DNA of 64,000 nucleotides from an uncultured Lachnospiraceae bacterium (lineage in GTDB: Bacteria > Bacillota > Clostridia > Lachnospirales > Lachnospiraceae): assembly GCA_910585345.1 (NCBI GenBank), contig CAJUDS010000003.1:1-64000 (forward strand). The letters run 5' to 3'. The notes below the pieces were generated by a model that had not been told where the DNA came from, did no database searches, and saw only the letters and a program-made list of their open reading frames with translations. Of the stretch, positions 1 to 7,981 are shown in pieces (position 1 is the stretch's first letter; the number at the start of each line of letters is the position of its first letter). Both the position numbers and the translations under genes were made by a program.

Positions 1-133
1 CCAGATTACCCATTCGATCTTTATCCCAAAATCCAACAGATAACTTTGAATTATCTATTCATTATCCTACCATAAATTTCCAATATTGTCACATTTTTTA
101 TTAAACATTTGCCATTTAAGACTACAATTTCAA

Positions 134-328
134 TTACTGTTTTCCCGTTTTGTTAAAGCAGTGATATACCTCCTGTTTCACTATCCGTTTCCTTTTCCCA
201 CGCAGTATCCATTCCCTTAACCAACATCTATGCAATTCGCAGACTTTTTTAATTTCCACTGCCACTTCGGCAGACAGTTTAACTTTCTGACCTCTATCAC
301 AGCATCTGTATATTTCTCCACAAATCAT
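134..328 (-). CDS. small hypothetical protein (64 aa), uncertain
   Basis: I do not recognise this protein. It is short, basic and cysteine-containing, with a possible helical segment around residues 15-35 rich in Lys, Arg and Trp. A modest ribosome site (AAAGGTG) sits just before the ATG. The surrounding first kilobase is AT-rich and otherwise contains no convincing gene, so this could be a remnant of a mobile-element protein or a chance reading frame. No function is proposed. Confidence 0.25.
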   Translation of the reverse strand: MICGEIYRCCDRGQKVKLSAEVAVEIKKVCELHRCWLREWILRGKRKRIVKQEVYHCFNKTGKQ

Positions 329-770
329 GTCACCTTTTCAGTTTTCCACCGTTTCAAATAAAATTGAAAAATAATACTCCTCCGAATAAAGCTCTATCGC
401 TGGCACATGCAGTTTTACCCGTTTATTTTTTCTTTGCCCAATCATCGGCAGCTAAATTAGATCATAAATACCCTGAATGTATTAAGCTATTACGGTCTTT
501 CCAACTCTATACGTTTATGTTATCCATTCCAGAAGATAGGAAAACAACTTAACCGTACAGTTATGCTATTATAATCTATGGAAATATAGAAACCACAATA
601 TTAAGCGATTGTAAGGCGAACACACTGACAACACATGCTGCCAGCAAATAGGAAGACCTTTAGCATAAACTAAAAATCACCCCTGCAATAGCCAAAAACG
701 TAGTATTGATTAGAAAAATATATAACATGACACAGGGTGTCAGGTTATTTGTGATATTCTATTATCGTAA
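329..770. other. AT-rich stretch without a supported gene
   Basis: No reading frame here has both a ribosome site and recognisable protein features. A 62-codon frame at 364-552 starts with TTG and lacks a ribosome site, so I do not accept it. The region ends in an inverted-repeat operator and promoter-like sequence around 728-760, described separately. Confidence 0.5.
728..760 (+). promoter_or_regulatory. palindromic operator and possible promoter
   Basis: TGACAC-AGG-GTGTCA (728-742) is a perfect 6-3-6 inverted repeat, followed by a -10-like TATTCT at 755-760. A -35-like ATGACA overlaps the left arm, giving a long spacer of 20-22 bp of the kind seen at MerR-regulated promoters. It precedes the GyrI-like remnant and the radical SAM gene. 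The identity of the regulator is unknown. Confidence 0.4.
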
Positions 771-792
771 GGGGCGCTTGGGGGAAATAGGA

Positions 793-1013
793 ATGGAAAA
801 AGCATTTTACGGGGTGAAAAAATCTCCGGCATAGGGAGCGTTCCGGCTCAAAATTATAGTATGATAAGTAGAAAAGGCAATCCAAACGACCTTGATTTTT
901 CGAAAGAACATTTGAAATATACCATTATGAAACGACAGCCGGATTTTATTTGTGAAGATATCCCAAAAACTGCATTGGATCTTAAGACGAGGAGAGAGTT
1001 ATGCACTTTGTAA
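793..1013 (+). pseudogene. GyrI-like domain protein remnant
   Basis: An ATG at 793 with a GGGGG ribosome site opens a 13-codon frame. The neighbouring frame, open from 771 to 1013, then encodes a peptide whose pieces (VPAQNYSMISRKGNPND, then KYTIMKRQPDFICED) resemble blocks of GyrI-like small-molecule-binding proteins, from memory of that family, with the intervening sequence missing. Intact family members are about 200 aa, so this is best read as a frameshifted, internally deleted remnant. The last codons (TTA TGC ACT TTG TAA) overlap the start of the radical SAM gene at 1001, so reading of the fragment (ATG at 861, 50 aa) could still couple translation to it. Confidence 0.4.
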
Positions 1014-1873
1014 ATGCGAAAAGTATCTTATCAGCCAAAAACGGAATGAATTTATATCGCGGCTGCTCTCATGGTTGTATCTACTGCGACTCACGAAGCA
1101 GGTGCTATCACATCAAACATGATTTTGAGGACATTGAAGTTAAAGAAAATGCTATCGACCTGTTAGAAAATGCCCTGAAACGAAAACGGGCAAAATGTAT
1201 GTTGGGTACAGGCTCTATGACAGACCCCTATATCCCGCTTGAAAGTAAGATCGGGAATGTCCGCAAAGCGTTAGCTTTAGCAGATCAATATGGTTTTGGC
1301 TTCACTTTGATAACCAAATCTGCCCGGGTATTGCGGGATTTGGATTTATTGAAATCTATCAACGAAAAAACAAAATGTGTTGTACAAATGACGCTGACTA
1401 CCTATGATGAAGATTTGTGCAGAAAAATTGAGCCGAACGTAAGTACCACAAAAGAACGGGTTGAAGCTCTGAAAAAGCTGAACGAAGCGGGTATTCCCAC
1501 GGTTGTTTGGCTTTGTCCTATTCTTCCTTTCCTCAATGATACCGAAGAAAACATCAGAGGCATTTTGGAATACTGCATCGAAGCAAAGGTTTATGGCGTT
1601 ATCTGCTTTGGCATGGGTCTGACCCTTCGCGAGGGAAACAGGCAATATTTTTATAACCAATTAGACCGATTGTTTCCCCACATGAAAGAGAAGTATATGC
1701 GTATTTATGGTACGCAATATCAAATCAGCAGCCCAAAGAACAACGAACTTATGAAAGTATTTCATCAAATATGCGAGGCCAAAAATATCCTGCATGATAA
1801 CGCAAAAATCTTTGCGTATCTATGCAGCTTTGAAGAAAAGAACCGCCCTGTCCAAATCAATCTGTTTGATTAA
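1001..1873 (+). CDS. SPL family radical SAM protein
   Basis: This 290-aa protein is a radical S-adenosylmethionine enzyme of the spore photoproduct lyase-like (SplB-related) group. The iron-sulfur motif is seen at residues 21-29 (CSHGCIYC, the CxxxCxxC arrangement), followed by the family's conserved GTGSMTDPYIPLE block near 65-77 and a TIM-barrel-like body. Related proteins are often annotated as DNA repair photolyase, but the true SplB is longer and this group has no assigned substrate. It follows a decayed GyrI-like gene with overlapping frames, and its 3' end overlaps the convergent HxlR gene by 17 bp. The ATG at 1001 has a GAGGAGAGAG ribosome site. Confidence 0.85.
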   Translation: MHFVNAKSILSAKNGMNLYRGCSHGCIYCDSRSRCYHIKHDFEDIEVKENAIDLLENALKRKRAKCMLGTGSMTDPYIPLESKIGNVRKALALADQYGFGFTLITKSARVLRDLDLLKSINEKTKCVVQMTLTTYDEDLCRKIEPNVSTTKERVEALKKLNEAGIPTVVWLCPILPFLNDTEENIRGILEYCIEAKVYGVICFGMGLTLREGNRQYFYNQLDRLFPHMKEKYMRIYGTQYQISSPKNNELMKVFHQICEAKNILHDNAKIFAYLCSFEEKNRPVQINLFD

Positions 1874-2204
1874 CTTTCGGACAACCACCGTTTTTCTGTT
1901 TATATTCCGTCCCCCACTTTACCATAGCGTCCAAAATGGGTTTTAAACTATACCCTGTTTCCGTCAAAGTATATTCTACCCGCGGCGGCACTTCCGCATA
2001 TACTTTCCGGGTGAGTAAACCACTATCCTCCATGGAACGCAGATTTGCCGTTAAAACTTTTTGAGAAACATTGCCGACAGACTTTTTTATTTCCCCAAAT
2101 CGTTTCGTACCGTCTAATAAATCACGGATAATCAACACTTTCCAGCGGTCGCTGATCAACATTAAGGTAATTTCTACCGGACAGGCAGGTAAACTTTTTT
2201 CCAT
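1857..2204 (-). CDS. HxlR family transcriptional regulator
   Basis: This is a 115-aa winged-helix regulator of the HxlR family, which includes the thiol and quinone sensors YodB, HypR and QsrR. The motif SDRWKVLIIRDLL, then FGEIKKSVGNVSQKVLT (recognition helix) and RVEYTLTETG are all family hallmarks. A cysteine near the N terminus (ACPVE) sits where YodB-type sensors carry their redox-active Cys. The ATG at 2204 is preferred over 2216 because GGAGGG lies 4 bases before it. The gene is divergent from the NmrA-like reductase at 2360 with a palindromic operator between them, so it probably represses that gene and is released by electrophile stress (inference). Confidence 0.88.
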   Translation of the reverse strand: MEKSLPACPVEITLMLISDRWKVLIIRDLLDGTKRFGEIKKSVGNVSQKVLTANLRSMEDSGLLTRKVYAEVPPRVEYTLTETGYSLKPILDAMVKWGTEYKQKNGGCPKVNQTD

Positions 2205-2254
2205 AAAACCCTCCATTTCTCACAATAGTTTCCTTTTGGCAACTATGGCACAAT

Positions 2255-2268
2255 AAAGTGCGTACTTT
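2255..2268. promoter_or_regulatory. HxlR operator candidate
   Basis: AAAGT-GCGT-ACTTT is an inverted repeat in the 155-bp gap between the divergent HxlR and NmrA-like genes. A -10 hexamer TATAAT at 2292-2297 faces the reductase, with the operator right half overlapping the probable -35 area (TTTACG). This placement fits repression by steric block. Confidence 0.5.
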
Positions 2269-2359
2269 ACGTTTTTTCCCTATGGATCTATTATAATCCT
2301 GTAAGCGGGAAAAACAAGCCGCAAACGAACGCAAAAAAAGAAAACAGGAGGAATAAACT

Positions 2360-2989
2360 ATGAAAATCGCAGTTATTTGTGCAAATGGGAAAGCGGGTAA
2401 ATTGATTGTCCGCGAAGCGATTACAAGAGGAGCAGACGTTACCGCCGTTGTGCGCGGCGAAAACCAGTCGGCAGCAACAAACGTCATCAGGAAAGATCTG
2501 TTTGACTTGACTATAGCCGATTTGGAGGGTTTTGATGTCGTAATCGACGCTTTTGGCGCATGGACGCCGGAAACCCTGCCGCAGCACAGTGCCTCTCTGA
2601 AGCATCTTTGCGACCTTGTAAGCGGTAAGGAAACAAGGCTTCTTGTCGTCGGCGGTGCGGGCAGCCTGTATGTGAATGCGGAGCATACGGTACAGGTTAT
2701 GGACGGAGCAGACTTCCCGGAAGCGTTTAAGCCGCTTGCTTTCCATATGGGCAGGGCGCTGGATGCGCTTCGTACCAGAGCAGATGTGAAATGGACCTAT
2801 CTCAGTCCTGCCGGAGATTTTCAGGCAGACGGCGTAAGAACCGGTAAATACATTTTAGGCGGTGAAGAGTTGCTATTAAATGCAAAAGGAGAAAGTGTAA
2901 TCAGTTATGCCGACTATGCGGTTGCTATGGTTGACGAAGCGTTACATGGAAACCACGTACAACAAAGAATTTCCGTTGTAGCGCAGTAG
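2360..2989 (+). CDS. NAD(P)-binding NmrA/YwnB-like oxidoreductase
   Basis: The 209-aa product has an N-terminal Rossmann fold beginning MKIAVICANGKAGKLIVRE, with a GxxGxxG-like glycine pattern, as in atypical short-chain dehydrogenases of the NmrA/YwnB/BlvRB type. Further family marks are VVIDAFG (strand with substrate loop), LLVVGGAGSLYV, and WTYLSPAG near residue 150. It has an excellent ribosome site (AGGAGG) and is divergent from an HxlR regulator. Enzymes in this arrangement commonly act in disulfide, quinone or flavin reduction under stress. The substrate cannot be read from the sequence. Confidence 0.85.
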   Translation: MKIAVICANGKAGKLIVREAITRGADVTAVVRGENQSAATNVIRKDLFDLTIADLEGFDVVIDAFGAWTPETLPQHSASLKHLCDLVSGKETRLLVVGGAGSLYVNAEHTVQVMDGADFPEAFKPLAFHMGRALDALRTRADVKWTYLSPAGDFQADGVRTGKYILGGEELLLNAKGESVISYADYAVAMVDEALHGNHVQQRISVVAQ

Positions 2990-3034
2990 GCAGGCCGGTC
3001 GTCCATGAAAAAGGTGTGAAAAGAGATTGTTACT

Positions 3035-3895
3035 ATGAGATCAACAAAGAATACTAGGGATGCTGTCAGAAAAATAAAAGAAAAATTGAAGAATGCTGAT
3101 GCCGTCGTGATTGGTGCAGGAGCAGGACTGTCTACATCTGCCGGATTTACTTATTCCGGCAAACGTTTCGAAGATACCTTCCCAGACTTTATTGAAAAAT
3201 ATGGTTTCCGTGATATGTATGCGGCAGGCTTTTACCCATACGGTACATTAGAAGAGTATTGGGCCTATTGGAGCCGTTACATTTTCATTAACCGTTATCA
3301 AAATGCCCCTAAAAGCGTTTACAGCGATTTATATAAGTTGGTTCGGGACAAGGACTATTTTGTTTTGACAACAAATGTAGACCACTGTTTTCAAAAGGCA
3401 GGTTTTGATAAAAAGAGACTCTTTTATACACAGGGCGATTACGGATTATGGCAATGTGCAAAGCCTTGCCACAGCAAGACGTATGATAACGAAACAACGA
3501 TTCAAAAAATGGTTGCCGAACAGGAAAGTATGCGTATTCCATCTAAGTTAATCCCTTACTGCCCCGTTTGCGGCGCGCCTATGGCAATGAATTTACGGGC
3601 AGATAATACTTTTGTTGAAGACAGTGGCTGGCATATTGCGGCAGACAGGTATCAGGATTTTATACGCCGTCATGAAGGAATGAAAATTTTATATCTGGAA
3701 TTGGGTGTCGGCGGTAACACGCCGGGAATTATCAAATATCCGTTCTGGCAAATGACTTATAGCAATCCAAATGCGGCCTATATCTGTATCAATCTGTCGG
3801 AAGCTTATGTCCCCGCAGAGATCAGGAAACAATCTATCTGCATTGACAATGACATCGGAGATATTCTGCAGCAGCTTACTGCACATGCCCTTTAA
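3035..3895 (+). CDS. SirTM-like (class M) sirtuin
   Basis: This 286-aa protein is a SIR2-fold NAD-dependent enzyme. The NAD-binding signature GAGAGLSTSAGFTYSG lies at residues 27-42, TTNVDH at 112-117, and a zinc-binding set (CAKPC at 141-145, CPVCG at 176-180) is intact. The position that in canonical sirtuins carries the catalytic histidine is Gln133 (YTQGDYG), with Asn114 before it. That Asn/Gln pair with this spacing is what I recall for class M sirtuins, which transfer ADP-ribose rather than deacylate. The usual SirTM partners (macrodomain protein, GcvH-like protein, lipoate ligase) are absent here. It ends at a strong terminator. Confidence 0.82.
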   Translation: MRSTKNTRDAVRKIKEKLKNADAVVIGAGAGLSTSAGFTYSGKRFEDTFPDFIEKYGFRDMYAAGFYPYGTLEEYWAYWSRYIFINRYQNAPKSVYSDLYKLVRDKDYFVLTTNVDHCFQKAGFDKKRLFYTQGDYGLWQCAKPCHSKTYDNETTIQKMVAEQESMRIPSKLIPYCPVCGAPMAMNLRADNTFVEDSGWHIAADRYQDFIRRHEGMKILYLELGVGGNTPGIIKYPFWQMTYSNPNAAYICINLSEAYVPAEIRKQSICIDNDIGDILQQLTAHAL

Positions 3896-3941
3896 TAAAT
3901 AAGATGCCACAAGACGATGGCGGCATAAGTATACTGGAAAA

Positions 3942-3974
3942 AGCGCACCTGCTCTAAGGCAGATGCGCTCCTTT
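3942..3974 (+). terminator. terminator after the sirtuin gene
   Basis: AGCGCA at 3942-3947 pairs with TGCGCT at 3964-3969, with additional pairing of CCTGC against GGCAG inside, followed by CCTTTT. It lies between the sirtuin gene and the convergent mrp gene. Confidence 0.6.
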
Positions 3975-4062
3975 TAAGAAAGCCCCCGGATTTTCATCCG
4001 TTCACACGTTCCAAAAACCTTGCGGATTACAGTCAGCGTATGCCGTCCCCATTTCATCAGCT

Positions 4063-4908
4063 TCACGTTCCGCCGCATCCAGGCTCTATCCCTTCAGCCA
4101 GTTCCGCCAGCCAATCTGCCTCAAAATCCGCAATACTGCCTCTGTCACAGGCCGCCGCCAGTCCGGAATCGACAGGAATCTGCGCCGTCATACCAATCCC
4201 ATATTCTTCCGCTGACTGCTTTACATGACTGTCCCCAAAGATAAAATGCTTCTCATGACAGGACGGACATTCAAAATATGCCATATTCTCTACAATGCCA
4301 AGCACCGGGATTTGCAGCATCTCCGCCATTTTCACAGCCTTTCCCACGATCATCCCAACCAGCTCCTGTGGGGAAGTCACTACAACGATCCCGTCCACCG
4401 GCAGAGACTGGAATACCGTTAACGGTACGTCTCCGGTTCCCGGCGGCATATCCACAAACATATAGTCCACATCCCCCCAGCAGACGTCTGACCAGAACTG
4501 TTTTACCATACCTGCAATCAGCGGCCCCCGCCATATTACAGGGTCCGTGTCATGCTCCAAAAGCAGATTGACGGACATGATCTTCACCCCGTCTTTCGTT
4601 TCCGCCGGAAGTATCCCCTTCTCATCGCTCACCGCTTTTTTTCGGATACCAAACATACGCGGAATAGACGGCCCCGTTATATCCGCATCCAAAATGGCGC
4701 ACCGGTATCCCTTTTTCTGCATGGCGGATGCCAGCAGGGAAGTCACCAGAGATTTTCCCACGCCGCCTTTTCCACTGACAATGCCGATTACCTTTTTCAC
4801 ATGAGATGCGGCATTCGGTTCTTCCAGCAGACTCTGCGGCGCTTTTCGTTCCGCGCAGTCGCTTCCGCATTCCCCGCAGTTATGGGAACAGTTTTCACTT
4901 TCACGCAT
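4063..4908 (-). CDS. Mrp/NBP35 family P-loop ATPase
   Basis: This 281-aa protein belongs to the Mrp/Nbp35/ApbC family that carries iron-sulfur clusters. It begins with a cysteine-rich tail (CSHNCGECGSDC, residues 6-17), then has the deviant Walker A SGKGGVGKS, a DADITGPSIPRMFG switch, the VDMPPGTGD block and a CPSC pair for the bridging cluster. The start at 4908 is chosen because GGAGGT lies just upstream. A longer frame to 5118 only overlaps the upstream gene. Its first 8 bases (ATGCGTGA) overlap the stop of the DUF134/NifX gene, showing tight translational coupling and suggesting the two proteins act together in metal-cluster handling. Confidence 0.9.
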   Translation of the reverse strand: MRESENCSHNCGECGSDCAERKAPQSLLEEPNAASHVKKVIGIVSGKGGVGKSLVTSLLASAMQKKGYRCAILDADITGPSIPRMFGIRKKAVSDEKGILPAETKDGVKIMSVNLLLEHDTDPVIWRGPLIAGMVKQFWSDVCWGDVDYMFVDMPPGTGDVPLTVFQSLPVDGIVVVTSPQELVGMIVGKAVKMAEMLQIPVLGIVENMAYFECPSCHEKHFIFGDSHVKQSAEEYGIGMTAQIPVDSGLAAACDRGSIADFEADWLAELAEGIEPGCGGT

Positions 4909-5686
4909 TACCAATACCTCCATTGCCCAAGCAGCCATGCTTATCTTCCCTGCAGTGATGACCTTCGCCATGATGACCGTGATGATCGCAGTGAACATCC
5001 GGGTCAAACGTAAGTCTCCCAGCAAGCAGCGCATCCACAGCTTCATCCGTCCCGCCGGATACTCCTCCGTAAAGACGGATGCCTGCCTCTGCCAAAGCAG
5101 CCTGTGCGCCTGCTCCAATCCCTCCGCAGATCAGTGTATCCACCTTATACGCGGACAGCATACCTGCCAGAGCGCCATGACCGCTTCCGTTTGTCTCCAC
5201 GACCTGCGCCCCGGCAACTTTCCCATCCGCAATCTCATAAATCTTAAACTGTTCCGTATGCCCAAAATGTGGGAACACCTTTCCATTTTCATAAGTAACC
5301 GCAATCTTCATAATCCCGTCTTCCTTTCTCTTTCCGGCAGTTTCAGCCGCATACTTTGCTCTGTCACATTTTTTACCACAGCATCTCCATGCAGAGCCGT
5401 CACAGAGCGCATAATTTCCGCCGGAAATATAAAGAGTCTTTCCACCTACAATACAGTCTGCAATCTTCGTTCTGGCCCTTTCATACATTTCCGTGACTGT
5501 AGTGCGGGAAACCCCCATCTGCCTGGCGCACTGCTCATGGGTTCTCTTCTCATAATCGATCAGGCGAACCGCCTCATATTCATCCACTGCCAGCAGAACC
5601 TGTTCCGTACTCCCCGCACCGCAAGGTGCAAAACTGTCATATTTAGGTTCCAGACAAATCCTCCTGCACCGAACCGGCCTCGCCAT
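4901..5686 (-). CDS. DUF134 - NifX/NifB-like fusion protein
   Basis: Two domains are joined in this 261-aa protein. Residues 1 to about 115 are a DUF134 helix-turn-helix domain (start MARPVRCRRI, helix EQCARQMGVSRTTVTEMYER) with cysteines at CCGKKC. From Met126 it becomes a dinitrogenase iron-molybdenum cofactor-binding-like domain (MKIAVTYENGKVFPHFGHTE ... ICGGIGAGAQAAL), and it ends in a His-rich tail (HCDHHGHHGEGHHC). The two domains are usually separate genes. No nitrogenase genes are visible, so the role is probably general Fe-S or metal cofactor handling with the adjoining Mrp. The HTH could make it self-regulating. Confidence 0.85.
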   Translation of the reverse strand: MARPVRCRRICLEPKYDSFAPCGAGSTEQVLLAVDEYEAVRLIDYEKRTHEQCARQMGVSRTTVTEMYERARTKIADCIVGGKTLYISGGNYALCDGSAWRCCGKKCDRAKYAAETAGKRKEDGIMKIAVTYENGKVFPHFGHTEQFKIYEIADGKVAGAQVVETNGSGHGALAGMLSAYKVDTLICGGIGAGAQAALAEAGIRLYGGVSGGTDEAVDALLAGRLTFDPDVHCDHHGHHGEGHHCREDKHGCLGNGGIGNA

Positions 5687-5804
5687 ACACGCACCTCCAT
5701 TTCCGACATATGACGATAATATAATAACGCAGAACTACACAAAATACAAGATACTGTTACTTGCTCTTCCACATTTTTACAATCATCCAGATCAACCGGG
5801 ATTT

Positions 5805-6410
5805 TCAATCCGCGTCTGGTTGTTGCCCATCATGGGCATTCCACTGGCATTCCATTATTTGCATATCCGTAAATATTGCTTTGAAAGAAGACTCTTCCGG
5901 TGAACAGGCATAAATGCCAAATTGAATCTTCCCATTTCCCTTCAGCATATGGCAGATTCTCATCTGGTCAAAATGAATTCCATCTGTAGAGCACTCGACA
6001 CAATAATCGTCCTCCCGGCGGCTGAAACGGTACCACATAGATTTTACCGAAGCATCAATAACCGTGGTAGCCCAGTCAGAATAGCCCCCATTTGTTACAA
6101 CACTGCCCAAATGCTGGTATTTTTCATTTTCGTATTCAACGGATGCTTTTAACCAGTTTTCACTGTCGAGATACATCACGATCCCGCACTGGTCAAACCT
6201 GTGGCAGCTTTCCGCAAATTCTGTTTTTACAACAAAACTAAAATATTTCTCATCCGTTTCCATCTGAAACACCGGGGCATTATCATTTTGAAAATGATAA
6301 TAAGTCCTCTGCCATAAATCAGTATGTTGTTTTGTAGTAATTTCAATTCTTCCGTTTTCGATTTTATAATCCCGCGGCTCCCTTGTCCATTTAAATTTGG
6401 CTATATTCAT
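5805..6410 (-). CDS. DUF1349 domain-containing protein
   Basis: The 201-aa product matches the DUF1349 family, a concanavalin-like beta-sandwich found in sugar-active or unknown proteins. Recognisable are the paired aromatic segments (TDLWQRTYYHFQNDN), DQCGIVMYLDSENWLKASVEYE, and the C-terminal GIYACSPEESSFKAIFTD block. The ATG at 6410 has GGGAGG 9 bases upstream; a GTG 6 bases earlier is too close to that site. There is no signal peptide, so it is cytoplasmic. It appears monocistronic. Its ligand is unknown. Confidence 0.85.
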   Translation of the reverse strand: MNIAKFKWTREPRDYKIENGRIEITTKQHTDLWQRTYYHFQNDNAPVFQMETDEKYFSFVVKTEFAESCHRFDQCGIVMYLDSENWLKASVEYENEKYQHLGSVVTNGGYSDWATTVIDASVKSMWYRFSRREDDYCVECSTDGIHFDQMRICHMLKGNGKIQFGIYACSPEESSFKAIFTDMQIMECQWNAHDGQQPDAD

Positions 6411-6504
6411 TATCACTTACCTCCCAATTATGATCTGCCGGACACCCCCGGCGTCAAAATTAAACCTCCATTCTTTGCAGATTTACATAATGGTTCCTTC
6501 GTTT

Positions 6505-7164
6505 TTACTTTGCCAGCAGATAACTTTCGTCAATCCTGCGGCAGATCTCCTCCAATGGGACAGAGCCGTCCAGAATGATAGTGTACCAGTGCTTCTTGTT
6601 CATATGCCAGCCAGGGTAATAGCGCTCATTGTCGATCAGGTTTTCCAATTTCTCCGGTTGGCTGCGCAGGTCGATAATCTCAACCATTTCGTCCGACCGG
6701 ATGCCGAGCTTGCGCCTGGAGACAGTCAAGAGAATGCCGTACCATTTCCTGTTATCCCGGCGCCGCCATACGGCGTTGCCAGGAAACTTCCCCCACAGAT
6801 ATTCCAACTCATCTCCATATTTCTCACGGATATACGCAATGAGCTTAACAGACTGCTCCGCTTTGAAAATTGTTAATTCATAGCATCGATCGGCAATATC
6901 CTGCAAAACGGCGGCAACCGCCGTTCTGATTTCACCCACATATTTTCCGGCGGCATCTGTCTTATAAAGGACATATTCCTCACCTGTGGCGGCTTCCATC
7001 AACCTTGTGTCAGGCACAGCATTTTTGCCGATAGAGACTTCTAAATGGAATTCGCCATTTAATACATCGGCGTCGTAACGGTAAGTACCGAGAACTTCTT
7101 GAAAGCCATAGGTTTCCAGCTTTCCGGGAATGACTTTTTGACGCCGGAAAATATCTTCAAACAT
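6505..7164 (-). CDS. MmcQ/YjbR family protein
   Basis: This 219-aa protein has a C-terminal MmcQ/YjbR-like domain (residues about 125-215: YGDELEYLW, VWRRRDNRKWYGILLTV, YYPGWHMNKKHWYTIIL, RRIDESYLLA), a double-wing fold known in small, possibly DNA-binding proteins. The N-terminal half is an extension seen in longer clostridial homologues. The start MFEDIF at 7164 follows GGAGG; upstream codons to 7224 lack a site. The function of the family is not established. Confidence 0.8.
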   Translation of the reverse strand: MFEDIFRRQKVIPGKLETYGFQEVLGTYRYDADVLNGEFHLEVSIGKNAVPDTRLMEAATGEEYVLYKTDAAGKYVGEIRTAVAAVLQDIADRCYELTIFKAEQSVKLIAYIREKYGDELEYLWGKFPGNAVWRRRDNRKWYGILLTVSRRKLGIRSDEMVEIIDLRSQPEKLENLIDNERYYPGWHMNKKHWYTIILDGSVPLEEICRRIDESYLLAK

Positions 7165-7383
7165 TATCTGCCTGCCTCCATAAATCTTCAGGTTTGTCCT
7201 TAAAGCAACCCAGCATATGCTCATAAATGTTTCTGGTCCGCTCCTCCTCTCCCCATGATAATGCCTCTATTCCGATTTGTCGATAGCTTTATGATACCGC
7301 AATTGCTTTTCAGGTGAAATACGCTTTGATGTTGTATCATTTTTAATCAAGAAAAACTATATTCTTTACTAATTTCCAATCCT

Positions 7384-7968
7384 TCAATCTTCCACCTTAC
7401 GTCCGCACTCAAGACACATGAATTGTCCCACCGGCACCTTGGCGCCACAGATGCACTCCTTCATGGCAGGTGCCTGTATGGTCTGCCGGGGCTGCTGTGT
7501 GCCTGCGCTCTCCTCCACTGGTTTACCGCAGATACCGCAGAATCTAGCTGTCTTTGAGAGCTCCGCGCCACAACTGCAAATGATAACTTCTCTTTCCACC
7601 ACTTCCCCACAATTGGGACAGAAACGATCCTGGGGCTTTAATTTATAACCACAGGAACAGATATTCTTTTTGGCGGTTTTCCTTTCCAATTCCTCTTTTT
7701 GCTTTTCCAATTCTTCTATTTCACCGTTTAAGACATCCATTTTATCCAGATAGGTCTTAATCTCTGCAATCTCAATACGTTTTTCTTTGGAAAGGTCATA
7801 AACCTCCATGCCGATAAAGCCATAGATTTTGACTTTTTCATTCATCTTTTCTTCCAAAGTTTTCTTCACCGTTTTTAAATTAGTGCCACCTTCCGTCTTA
7901 GTCTTAGCGCCTCCATGTATCCCTTCCGGCACTTTTACCATTTTCATGAAACCTTTGATATTGTCCAT
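7384..7968 (-). CDS. coiled-coil protein with double zinc ribbon
   Basis: This is the third gene of the dynamin-like operon and encodes 194 aa. A charged N-terminal half with a coiled coil (about residues 75-100) is followed by three CxC/CxxC zinc-ribbon units: CSCGYKLKPQDRFCPNCG, CSCGAELSKTARFCGICG and CICGAKVPVGQFMCLECG. Such ribbons usually mediate protein contacts rather than catalysis. It starts 13 bases after the membrane-protein gene with an AAGGA site. I do not recognise a named family. The role is probably as an adaptor for the GTPase or membrane partner (inference). Confidence 0.75.
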   Translation of the reverse strand: MDNIKGFMKMVKVPEGIHGGAKTKTEGGTNLKTVKKTLEEKMNEKVKIYGFIGMEVYDLSKEKRIEIAEIKTYLDKMDVLNGEIEELEKQKEELERKTAKKNICSCGYKLKPQDRFCPNCGEVVEREVIICSCGAELSKTARFCGICGKPVEESAGTQQPRQTIQAPAMKECICGAKVPVGQFMCLECGRKVED

Positions 7969-7981
7969 TTTCTCTCATCCT

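Noticed and set aside
364..552. 62-codon frame on the plus strand
   Set aside because: Starts with TTG, has no ribosome site and shows no family pattern.
4908..5118. N-terminal extension of Mrp
   Set aside because: The longer frame overlaps the DUF134/NifX gene and lacks a ribosome site, whereas the ATG at 4908 has GGAGGT.
7291..7340. ATGATAC/GTATCAT inverted repeat downstream of MmcQ promoter region
   Set aside because: Only 7-bp arms with a 36-base loop, so it could arise by chance and has no clear role.
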